A DNA stretch of 7,118 nt from an uncultured Bacilli bacterium (lineage in GTDB: Bacteria; Bacillota_I; Bacilli_A; RF39; UBA660). Below, piece after piece: positions 1 through 4,687 of this stretch. Numbering within the stretch: position 1 is the first letter of the stretch; the number at the start of each line of letters is the position of its first letter. The stretch lies in NCBI GenBank assembly GCA_947623855.1, contig CANQHW010000059.1, positions 1 to 7,118 on the forward strand, in the 5' to 3' direction. A program made the position numbers and the translations under genes. The notes beneath the pieces are model-generated. The model saw only the letters and a program-made list of their open reading frames with translations, was not told the origin of the DNA and made no database searches.

Positions 1-280
1 CTCTTTTATTAACATCTGCTAAAGTTACTAAAGAATTTAACTTTCGGGCTAGAACTATCCCAATAAAACCATATCCACAACCCATATCCAAGATTTTTAA
101 ATTGGTTTTATTAATATGCTTTAACATAGTTTCTACCAAAAACTTACTCCCATAATCAATCTTATTTTTGGAAAACACCCCATTATCACTAGTAAAAGTA
201 AAATCTATGCCATCTAAATTATATTGGATGTCACGAAGATTACTTTTAAGTTGTTCGTTATTTGTAAAATAATGTTCCAA
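1..280 (-). CDS. Class I SAM-dependent methyltransferase, YbxB/RsmC-like (3' end cut by the window)
   Basis: The first 93 codons are visible, read from 280 leftwards; the gene runs off the left edge. The product begins (M)EHYFTNNEQLKSN, followed by DFTFTSDNGVFSKNKIDYGS at about residues 25-44 and the SAM-binding glycine motif ILDMGCGYGFIG at about residues 64-75. These features closely resemble the start of B. subtilis YbxB and the RsmC-like rRNA guanine-N2 methyltransferases, so the likely role is SAM-dependent methylation of rRNA or another RNA; the exact target is inferred, not shown. I chose TTG at 280-278 as the start because a GGTGAT ribosome binding site (289-284) lies just before it and the protein lines up with YbxB from there. 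The ATG at 291 and GTG at 288 are out of frame. The catalytic Asn-Pro-Pro-type motif of the family would lie beyond the edge. It is divergent from the tRNA-Met gene. Confidence 0.85.
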   Translation of the reverse strand, partial: MEHYFTNNEQLKSNLRDIQYNLDGIDFTFTSDNGVFSKNKIDYGSKFLVETMLKHINKTNLKILDMGCGYGFIGIVLARKLNSLVTLADVNKR

Positions 281-318
281 AAAATCACCATTTCTAAATT
301 AAAGCACTAATATACATA

Positions 319-347
319 ATATTAAACCCAATTTTTTAGAAAGTCAA
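319..347 (-). promoter_or_regulatory. Predicted sigma-A promoter of the methyltransferase gene
   Basis: On the minus strand, TTGACT (347-342) is separated by 17 bases from TAATAT (324-319). Transcription would begin near 312, giving a leader of about 30 bases before the TTG start at 280. It is back to back with the tRNA-Met promoter, about 35 bases apart. This is a consensus match by eye. Confidence 0.6.
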
Positions 348-381
348 TAAGTTTTTCTAAATTTTTATTATAAAATTTTTG

Positions 382-410
382 TTGCTTTTTATTTATAGTT
401 TTGTTATAAT
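382..410 (+). promoter_or_regulatory. Predicted sigma-A promoter of tRNA-Met
   Basis: TTGCTT (382-387), a 17-base spacer and a perfect TATAAT (405-410) put the start of transcription near 417, about 28 bases before the mature tRNA. The strong -10 box and ideal spacing fit a stable RNA gene. Confidence 0.75.
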
Positions 411-416
411 GAGTTT

Positions 417-432
417 GTCGCAAAAAAGCGAC
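417..432 (+). other. Hairpin at the 5' end of the pre-tRNA leader
   Basis: GTCGC (417-421) and GCGAC (428-432) form a perfect five-pair stem around a six-A loop, right at the predicted transcript start. The 3' arm plus two following G bases (GCGACGG, 428-434) is also an exact complement of CCGTCGC (510-516), which covers most of the 3' strand of the tRNA acceptor stem. The hairpin could therefore hide a sequence that might otherwise misfold the tRNA. That role is inferred. Confidence 0.45.
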
Positions 433-444
433 GGAACTATAAAT

Positions 445-521
445 GGCGATGTAGCTCAGTTGGCTAGAGCATCCGGTTCATACCCGGCAGGTCGAGAGTT
501 CGAATCTCCCCGTCGCTACCA
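445..521 (+). tRNA. tRNA-Met (CAT), elongator type
   Basis: A complete 77-base cloverleaf with encoded CCA. Acceptor strand 445-451 pairs with 511-517 (including G1-U72 and one T-G pair), A518 is the discriminator and CCA is 519-521. The D arm is GCTC 454-457 with GAGC 467-470. The anticodon loop TTCATAC (477-483) carries CAT at 479-481, the variable loop is AGGTC (489-493) and the T loop is TTCGAAT (499-505). The overall sequence and the TTCATAC loop closely resemble the B. subtilis elongator tRNA-Met. An initiator would have a 1:72 mismatch and three G-C pairs ending in a CTCATAA loop. Two stem positions are unpaired: T472/C488 (27:43) and A495/C509 (50:64). A lysidine-modified tRNA-Ile(CAU) cannot be excluded from the anticodon alone but fits less well. 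Confidence 0.93.
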
Positions 522-531
522 TATTGATAAT

Positions 532-557
532 AAAGTCCGTATATTAGGACTTTTTTT
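532..557 (+). terminator. Rho-independent terminator of tRNA-Met
   Basis: AAAGTCC (532-538) and GGACTTT (547-553) form a seven-pair stem with an eight-base loop, and the T run continues to 557. It begins 11 bases after the CCA end, so the tRNA is probably a single-gene transcript. Confidence 0.8.
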
Positions 558-588
558 AGAGGAATTTTAGAGTAAAGATGGGACGTAC

Positions 589-618
589 TTGATAAAAGTG
601 TTTTTTTTATGTTATTAT
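589..618 (+). promoter_or_regulatory. Predicted promoter of ncRNA copy 1
   Basis: TTGATA (589-594) is followed after 18 bases by TATTAT (613-618), or after 17 bases by TTATTA (612-617). Transcription would start near 625, at the foot of the first hairpin of the RNA. It lies just after the tRNA terminator, so this is a separate transcription unit. Confidence 0.6.
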
Positions 619-624
619 GTATTT

Positions 625-736
625 GTGCATGATACTTGCATAAAATAAAAAGGAGAATACTTAACACCTCAATGTTGAGTACTCACCAAAAGATTTGGTA
701 GCACTTAATCTACTGTCGTAAATTGAGTGCTTTTTT
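625..736 (+). ncRNA. Predicted structured small RNA, copy 1 (~112 nt, four hairpins)
   Basis: No known RNA family is recognised. Between a good promoter and a terminator lie four consecutive hairpins. H1 is TGCA (626-629) with TGCA (637-640). H2 is 655-666 with 673-684: 12 positions, one A-C mismatch, one T-G pair, loop CCTCAA. H3 is ACCAAA (685-690) with TTTGGT (694-699). H4 is the terminator stem (701-709 with 722-730). There is no convincing reading frame with a ribosome binding site inside. The same order of hairpins, with similar sequence, recurs at 1418-1530. H2 and H4 resemble each other (ACTTAA paired to TTGAGT), which suggests an internal duplication. It cannot be a simple leader of the DUF1003 gene because it ends in its own terminator and that gene has its own promoter. 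An orphan antitoxin-like RNA is one possible reading (see copy 2). Confidence 0.6.
701..736 (+). terminator. Rho-independent terminator of ncRNA copy 1
   Basis: GCACTTAAT (701-709) pairs with ATTGAGTGC (722-730) through nine pairs, including one T-G. TAC/GTA inside can extend the stem, and six T follow directly (731-736). Confidence 0.8.
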
Positions 737-840
737 CTTGTTATAGATTACTATATTATTAAAATAAACTAACTAAATATTCCTCTAAAAGTTTTATCAT
801 ATTTTATATATTAATTAAATTTATCTTCTTTAAATAATTG

Positions 841-849
841 TGTTATAAT
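841..849 (+). promoter_or_regulatory. Predicted extended -10 promoter of the DUF1003 gene
   Basis: TGT followed by TATAAT (844-849) is an extended -10 element. The -35 position (about 821-826, TTATCT) is poor. Transcription would start near 856, leaving a 20-base leader that contains AGGAGG (864-869) before the ATG at 876. The stretch from 737 to 840 holds nothing else I can support. Confidence 0.55.
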
Positions 850-875
850 ATCTATGAAATATTAGGAGGAAAACT

Positions 876-1376
876 ATGGAAAAGAAGAAAAAAGAAATAG
901 TTAAAATGTTACTTAATCAAAATTTAGAAGAAAAAGATGAAGAAGACATCCTTGATTTATTAATTAATGAACCAATATCTATTGATGTCGATAAAGAAAG
1001 TGATAAAAACCTAACCTTTGGTGAAAAAATGGCTGATAAATTTAGTGAGATTGCTGGAAGTTGGACATTTATCATTGGCTTTTGTTTATTTTTAATTATC
1101 TGGATTGTTATCAATGGCTTTTTACTAGCTAATGCAGCCGATCCTTACCCCTTTATATTACTTAACTTACTCCTTTCTTGCCTAGCCTCTTTACAAGCAC
1201 CCATAATTATGATGAGTCAAAATAGACAAGCTAAGAAAGATACTATCAGAAATAAAAATGATTATCGCACAGACTTAAAAAGTGAATTAATCTTAGAATC
1301 CTTACATGATGATCTCGAAAAGATTTTAAAAAATCAAAAAAAGATTTTAGATTATATTGAAGAAAAGAAAAAGTAA
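876..1376 (+). CDS. DUF1003 family membrane protein, 166 aa
   Basis: The family signature is plain. GEKMADKFSEIAGSWTFII (about 49-67) leads into a first membrane helix (about 63-85). DPYPFILLNLLLSCLASLQAP (about 89-109) forms a second helix, then MSQNRQAKKD (about 113-122) and a charged helical tail rich in Lys and Glu. This matches DUF1003 (PF06210), whose molecular function is not established. The product is expected in the cytoplasmic membrane with two helices. The first ~45 residues are acidic and hydrophilic and have no recognised domain. The start is supported by AGGAGG at 864-869, six bases before the ATG. The gene lies between two homologous small RNAs. I see no terminator of its own, so transcription may run on to the terminator of ncRNA copy 2 at 1530. 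Confidence 0.88.
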   Translation: MEKKKKEIVKMLLNQNLEEKDEEDILDLLINEPISIDVDKESDKNLTFGEKMADKFSEIAGSWTFIIGFCLFLIIWIVINGFLLANAADPYPFILLNLLLSCLASLQAPIIMMSQNRQAKKDTIRNKNDYRTDLKSELILESLHDDLEKILKNQKKILDYIEEKKK

Positions 1377-1382
1377 TATTAC

Positions 1383-1411
1383 TTGTAAAATATTAAGTTT
1401 TATGATATATT
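1383..1411 (+). promoter_or_regulatory. Predicted promoter of ncRNA copy 2
   Basis: TTGTAA (1383-1388), a 17-base spacer and TATATT (1406-1411) predict a start near 1418, just before the first hairpin. The layout matches that of ncRNA copy 1. Confidence 0.6.
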
Positions 1412-1436
1412 GTATACAGATGAAGGAAACTTCATA

Positions 1437-1474
1437 TAATAAAAATGGAATACTTAACTTTTAAAGTTCAAGTA
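1437..1474 (-). terminator. Possible terminator of the small peptide mRNA (shared with H2 of ncRNA copy 2)
   Basis: On the minus strand the same inverted repeat (1474-1464 with 1460-1451) forms a ten-pair stem with one bulge. The three-base loop is the TAA stop codon of the peptide gene. CCATTTTTATT follows, so the T run is offset by a few bases. This would end the mRNA near 1437. It is weaker than a standard terminator. Confidence 0.4.
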
Positions 1475-1610
1475 CTTGCCGATATATTGGGTGAGCACTT
1501 AATCTATTGCTAGATTGAGTGCTATTTTTTACGCATATAATCAATATAGATGCTATTAATAAAATGATAATCAATATTAGAAACGAGATTAATAAATCTT
1601 TTTTCTTCAT
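1461..1610 (-). CDS. Small single-helix membrane peptide, 49 aa; candidate type I toxin
   Basis: The peptide starts MKKKDLLISFLILIIILLIA. Lysines are followed by a very hydrophobic stretch (about residues 5-27, rich in Ile and Leu) and then a polar, partly basic tail (about 28-49). It would sit in the cytoplasmic membrane. I chose ATG at 1610 because AAGGAGG (1626-1620) stands nine bases upstream. The open frame continues to 1682, but that would start before the predicted transcript start. The gene has its own promoter, and a structured RNA is transcribed against its 3' half. Size, topology and antisense overlap resemble type I toxins such as TxpA or BsrG. The sequence itself is not one I recognise, and toxicity is inferred. 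It might instead be a harmless regulatory membrane peptide. The tail from about residue 27 is encoded opposite the ncRNA hairpins, so its sequence may be constrained by the RNA. Confidence 0.6.
   Translation of the reverse strand: MKKKDLLISFLILIIILLIASILIICVKNSTQSSNRLSAHPIYRQVLEL
1494..1530 (+). terminator. Rho-independent terminator of ncRNA copy 2
   Basis: GCACTTAATCTA (1495-1506) pairs with TAGATTGAGTGC (1511-1522) over 12 positions, with one T-G pair and a TTGC loop. A1494-T1523 may extend it, and the T run is 1525-1530. It lies inside the peptide gene on the opposite strand. Confidence 0.8.
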
Positions 1611-1617
1611 ATTATCA

Positions 1618-1666
1618 AGCCTCCTTCCTAAAAGAAGTCGGCAAGCACTCGAACAATAAGTATTCC
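1618..1666 (-). repeat. Inverted, partial third copy of the ncRNA 5' motif in the peptide mRNA leader
   Basis: The minus-strand leader of the peptide gene begins GGAATACTTA, then TTCGAGTGCTTGCCGA. This matches GGAATACTTA and TTCAAGTACTTGCCGA of ncRNA copy 2 (1447-1482), with a shorter loop between. Similarity fades at the ribosome binding site. The leader therefore shares ancestry, or a functional module, with the small RNA transcribed from the other strand. Being in the same sense, it is homologous to it rather than complementary. Confidence 0.5.
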
Positions 1667-1672
1667 TATTTA

Positions 1673-1701
1673 AATATAACAAATAAATATGCTAAACGCA
1701 A
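1673..1701 (-). promoter_or_regulatory. Predicted promoter of the small peptide gene
   Basis: TTGCGT (1701-1696), a 17-base spacer and TATATT (1678-1673) on the minus strand predict a start near 1666. The -35 box lies directly after the T run of the thrS terminator, so the gene is set up as an independent unit. Confidence 0.6.
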
Positions 1702-1702
1702 A

Positions 1703-1733
1703 TAAAAAGAGATTATTTATGGTTATTAATCTC
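1703..1733 (-). terminator. Rho-independent terminator of thrS, overlapping its last codons
   Basis: GAGATTA (1733-1727) pairs with TAATCTC (1715-1709) around an 11-base loop, and TTTTT follows (1708-1704). The 5' arm and loop encode the last residues of ThrS and the TAA stop (1715-1713) is in the 3' arm. Confidence 0.7.
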
Positions 1734-3464
1734 TTCTTTTATTGTCTTAATAAATTCTTTTAAACTAATACTTACTTGTTCTTCACTACCATACTTCCGA
1801 TAGTTTACACTATCACTTTCTTTTTCTTTATCTCCTAAAACTAAAGTATATGGTATTTTATTCGTTTGACTCTCCCGCATTTTATAACCCAATTTTTCTT
1901 CTCTTTCATCAAGATTAACTCTTAATCCCGCTTCTTTTAAAGCTTCAACAACATTTCTGGCATATTCTAGATGATAAGTATTATTAACCGGAATTATATT
2001 TACTTGTACTGGACTTAACCAAGTAGGTAAAACTCCTTTCGTCTCTTCAAGTAAGAAGGCCGTAAATCTATCAAATGTTCCAAATATGGCTCTATGAATA
2101 ACTACTGGTATTTGTTTGTTACCTTCATTATCAATATAAGATAATTCAAATCTTCTTGGTAATAAGAAATCTAATTGACAAGTAGATAAAGTTACTTCTG
2201 GTCCCACTGCTGGTTTTACTTCCACATCTAATTTAGGTCCGTAGAATGCGGCTTCGCCAACTGCTTCATAGAAAGGTATCCCAAATTCCGTTAATACTTC
2301 TCTTAATTTATTTTCAGCGTTGTTCCACATTTCATCATCATCAAAGTATTTTTCTTTATCTTCCGGGTCTCTTAAAGATAATCTAAATTTATAATTTTTA
2401 AGACCAAAATCTTTATAAACATCTAAAATTAACTCCACAACTTTTTTAAATTCTTCCCCTATTTGATCTGGTCTTACAAATAAATGCGCATCATTTTGAC
2501 ACATACATCTTACACGTTCTAAACCCTTTACTGCTCCACTTGCTTCATATCTAAAGTCCGTAGCAAATTCTCCAATTCTAATTGGAAGATCTCTATAAGA
2601 GTGTAACTCATTTGCATAAACTAACATATGATGAGGACAGTTCATTGGTCGAAGCACGAACTCTTCTTCATCAACTTTCATAGATGGGAACATATTTTCT
2701 TTATAGTGATCCCAATGTCCTGAAGTTTTATATAAATCCACCGTTCCCACACAAGGAGTATATACATGTTTGTAACCTAAAGCTTGTTCTTTACGATAAA
2801 TATAGTTTTCTAATTCTTTTCTTACTAACGCCCCATTAGGTAACCATAAAGGCATACCTTTACCTACTAAATCATGCGTCATAAATATTCCTAAGTTTTT
2901 TCCAATTCTTCTATGATCTCTTTCTTTCGCTTCTTCTAGTTCTTGTAAGTAATCATTTAATTCTTCTTCCGTTTTAAAGCATACCCCATAAACTCTTTGT
3001 AACATTTGGTTTTTAGCATCGCCCTTAAAATAAGCTCCCGATACTTTTAATAATTTAAAGTATTTGCATTCCTTTACTGTCTCTACATGTGGTCCCCGAC
3101 AAAGATCAGTAAAATCTCCTTGCGTATAAGCACTAATCACCGTATCATCTTCCATATTATTAATTAAATCAACTTTATAGGGATCATCTTTAAACATCTC
3201 TAAAGCTTCTTTGCGAGTTAGTTCTTTTCTTACAATCCGCTTACCATCTTTACTAATTTTTTTCATTTCTTTTTCAATCGCCGGTAAATCTTCTTCCGTA
3301 AGTTTTTTATCTCCTAAATCCATATCATAATAAAAACCTTCGGGAATTACTGGTCCTACCCAAAACTTAGCTTCCGGATATAAATGTTTTACAGCTTGAG
3401 CAAGTAAGTGCGCACAACTATGATTTAGGACACTTAAACTTTCATCTTCTTTAATATTTCTCAT
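1713..3464 (-). CDS. thrS: Threonine-tRNA ligase (ThrRS), 583 aa, lacking the TGS domain
   Basis: Charges tRNA-Thr with threonine in the cytoplasm and edits mischarged Ser-tRNA-Thr. The N2 editing domain comes first (about 1-170), with the HxxxH pair H15/H19 and C122/H126 in DLCRGPH. The class II catalytic core (about 190-485) has zinc ligands C276 (RPMNCPHH), H327 (NDAHLF) and H457 (VIHRAIFG), motif 2 around RYEASG and motif 3 near FGTFDRF. The anticodon-binding domain is about 486-583. These residues correspond to E. coli H73, H77, C182, H186, C334, H385 and H511 at a nearly constant offset of 54-60. Bacterial enzymes are usually near 640 residues, so the missing part is the N-terminal TGS domain. 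I start at ATG 3464, which has GAAGGA at 3475-3470. The upstream frame to 3527 lies inside the T-box antiterminator and is not credible. Expression is controlled by the T-box upstream. Confidence 0.96.
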   Translation of the reverse strand: MRNIKEDESLSVLNHSCAHLLAQAVKHLYPEAKFWVGPVIPEGFYYDMDLGDKKLTEEDLPAIEKEMKKISKDGKRIVRKELTRKEALEMFKDDPYKVDLINNMEDDTVISAYTQGDFTDLCRGPHVETVKECKYFKLLKVSGAYFKGDAKNQMLQRVYGVCFKTEEELNDYLQELEEAKERDHRRIGKNLGIFMTHDLVGKGMPLWLPNGALVRKELENYIYRKEQALGYKHVYTPCVGTVDLYKTSGHWDHYKENMFPSMKVDEEEFVLRPMNCPHHMLVYANELHSYRDLPIRIGEFATDFRYEASGAVKGLERVRCMCQNDAHLFVRPDQIGEEFKKVVELILDVYKDFGLKNYKFRLSLRDPEDKEKYFDDDEMWNNAENKLREVLTEFGIPFYEAVGEAAFYGPKLDVEVKPAVGPEVTLSTCQLDFLLPRRFELSYIDNEGNKQIPVVIHRAIFGTFDRFTAFLLEETKGVLPTWLSPVQVNIIPVNNTYHLEYARNVVEALKEAGLRVNLDEREEKLGYKMRESQTNKIPYTLVLGDKEKESDSVNYRKYGSEEQVSISLKEFIKTIKEEINNHK

Positions 3465-3484
3465 AAAAATCCTTCTTTCTAAAT

Positions 3485-3686
3485 AAAAAACCCCATAATT
3501 GCCAAGGAGCAATATATGCGGTACCATCCTTTATTTTACTTAATTATATCTAACGGTCTTACCCGAGGAATCATTTCCTATTCCTAACTACCAAAGTAGT
3601 AACTATTTAAGTTCTAACTTATTTCCACCAACCATAAGCTCTCTATCTAGAATTATTAAATAATCTCGTCTTTGATTAACGTTTCT
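3485..3686 (-). promoter_or_regulatory. T-box riboswitch leader of thrS (Thr specifier)
   Basis: This untranslated leader senses uncharged tRNA-Thr and permits readthrough into thrS when charging is low. Stem I closes with ATCAAAG (near 3676-3670) paired to CTTTGGT (3596-3590). Just 5' of the 3' strand is the specifier ACT (3600-3598, Thr) followed by a purine. The apical part carries AGAGAG and GGTTGGTGG-type loop sequences. The T-box itself is AAGGATGGTACCGC (near 3531-3518). Its TGGT would pair with the ACCA end of a tRNA having discriminator A. The competing terminator uses ATTGC (3513-3509) with GCAAT (3501-3497), probably extended by CC and GG bases, and ends in TTTTTT (3490-3485). The exact folding was done by eye. 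Confidence 0.92.
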
Positions 3687-3692
3687 AATTAA

Positions 3693-3721
3693 ATTTTATT
3701 ACTTTAATTAATAACTGTCAA
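3693..3721 (-). promoter_or_regulatory. Predicted sigma-A promoter of the T-box-thrS unit
   Basis: Consensus TTGACA (3721-3716), a 17-base spacer and TAAAAT (3698-3693) predict a start near 3686. It begins 16 bases after the antitoxin stop codon, so thrS is transcribed apart from the toxin-antitoxin operon. I see no strong terminator between the two. Confidence 0.75.
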
Positions 3722-3736
3722 GATTTTTTCTAAAAA

Positions 3737-4687
3737 CTAACTACTATATACTTTATTAAAATAATTTTTTATTAAATCAGAATTTATTTCTTTATTCATT
3801 TCCGTTTTTAACCATGGTTCTTCTTCGTGAGTAAAATTGATTAAACTACTAGCTTCTATAGAACCATAAGAATTAATTACTTCTTTAATGATTGCATATA
3901 ATCCAGATGAAATAGGTTTAATTTCTCTTTCACTGCTTATTTCGCCATTATGGTTATGTTTATATCGATCATACACTTCTTTTACCACTGGACCATAAGA
4001 CCATGCTATAATTTTTTCTGGGAAAGCTTTTTTATCAAATATCATTAAGCATAATGCTTGAACAAAATAAAGTAATTTTTGTAATTTTAAATTAGTAATA
4101 TGTTCTGGTACAATATCATAATTTTTGACTAGTTCATCGACTTTAGCATTATATATATTAATTATATTTTCAGCAATATCAAGAGCGGATTCTTCTTCAA
4201 ATTCTAAGAGATTTTTATTAAACTTATTAATGTCAACTAAAGCATGTCTTTTTAAGATTTGTAATTCATTAATTCTTTTTAATAAAGTTTTAGATAAAGA
4301 TTCTCCTATTTTTTGATGATTTTGCAGAAGTAAAAGCGCCATATTATCAGGATTGTTAGATAACTTCATGATTGAGTCAACTGCTTCAGTTTGAATTGCT
4401 CCTTTTTCGAATCTATGAATAGTAATTTCTCCTACTCCAATTACTTTAGCATATTCTTTTTGGGTCAATCCATATTTTTTTCTTATTTTTTTTATTTCTT
4501 CATTGGTAAGTAAATTATTCTTTTTTTTGTAAATATCATACAATCTTCGATCATTTTCTATTTCAACATCTCTATTAAAAATTTCTTCGCCATTATCGTC
4601 GACTACATAGTATTCTTCATATTCTATTTCCATACCTTTAACATTTACTACTACTTTTCTACTTTTTAAATTATTTATTTTTTTCAT
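3737..4687 (-). CDS. Antitoxin: MqsA-like/XRE helix-turn-helix fused to a Panacea (SocA, DUF4065) domain, 316 aa
   Basis: Likely the antitoxin and autorepressor for the MqsR-like protein encoded just upstream. Residues 1-55 look like the N-terminal part of an MqsA/YgiT-type antitoxin (the YYVVDDNGEEIFN region, 26-38) but contain no cysteine, so the usual zinc site is absent. Residues 60-112 form an XRE-type helix-turn-helix (LTNEEIKKIRKKYGLTQKEYA onward to HRFEKG). A helical linker (113-195) follows. The C-terminus (about 196-316) shows Panacea/SocA features: ITNLKLQKLLYFVQA, then AWSYGPVVKEVY, then NFTHEEEPW. The Panacea domain is known to neutralise many different toxin families. The start ATG overlaps the toxin stop (ATGA), and GGAGG lies in the toxin 3' end. 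The toxin-first order is that of mqsRA. Domain calls are from memory of motifs; the specific pairing is inferred. Confidence 0.82.
   Translation of the reverse strand: MKKINNLKSRKVVVNVKGMEIEYEEYYVVDDNGEEIFNRDVEIENDRRLYDIYKKKNNLLTNEEIKKIRKKYGLTQKEYAKVIGVGEITIHRFEKGAIQTEAVDSIMKLSNNPDNMALLLLQNHQKIGESLSKTLLKRINELQILKRHALVDINKFNKNLLEFEEESALDIAENIINIYNAKVDELVKNYDIVPEHITNLKLQKLLYFVQALCLMIFDKKAFPEKIIAWSYGPVVKEVYDRYKHNHNGEISSEREIKPISSGLYAIIKEVINSYGSIEASSLINFTHEEEPWLKTEMNKEINSDLIKNYFNKVYSS

Larger units (their letters stand above)
1418..1530 (+). ncRNA. Predicted structured small RNA, copy 2; antisense to the small peptide gene
   Basis: Homologue of the RNA at 625-736. H1 is ATGAAG (1420-1425) with CTTCAT (1430-1435) and a GAAA tetraloop. 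H2 is TACTTAACTT (1451-1460) with AAGTT and AAGTA (1464-1474), with one bulged C. H3 is CCGA (1479-1482) with TTGG (1487-1490). H4 is the 12-pair terminator stem. Several stems keep pairing while their bases differ from copy 1, especially H1 and H3, which is the behaviour of a conserved RNA structure. The 3' part (1461-1530) is fully complementary to the last 70 bases of the 49-codon gene on the minus strand, and the overlap with its predicted mRNA is about 94 bases. It is thus a candidate antisense regulator (type I antitoxin) of that gene. The family is not one I recognise. Confidence 0.62.

Noticed and set aside
500..521. tRNA 3' end as an integration (att) site
   Set aside because: No second copy of the tRNA 3' end and no integrase are seen in the window.
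379..667. Open frames across the tRNA-Met gene on both strands
   Set aside because: They overlap the tRNA and its terminator and have no family features.
667..672. CCTCAA loop of ncRNA copy 1 H2 as an anti-Shine-Dalgarno seed
   Set aside because: It could pair with GAGG in ribosome binding sites, but copy 2 does not keep the loop, so there is no support from conservation.
917..1114. Minus-strand frame of 65 codons
   Set aside because: Shadow of the DUF1003 coding sequence on the other strand, with no plausible domain.
3465..3527. Upstream extension of thrS by 21 codons
   Set aside because: It would start within the T-box antiterminator, and ATG 3464 has its own ribosome binding site and fits the editing domain start.
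4125..4316. Plus-strand frame of 63 codons
   Set aside because: Lies wholly inside the antitoxin gene, which has clear domains in its own frame.
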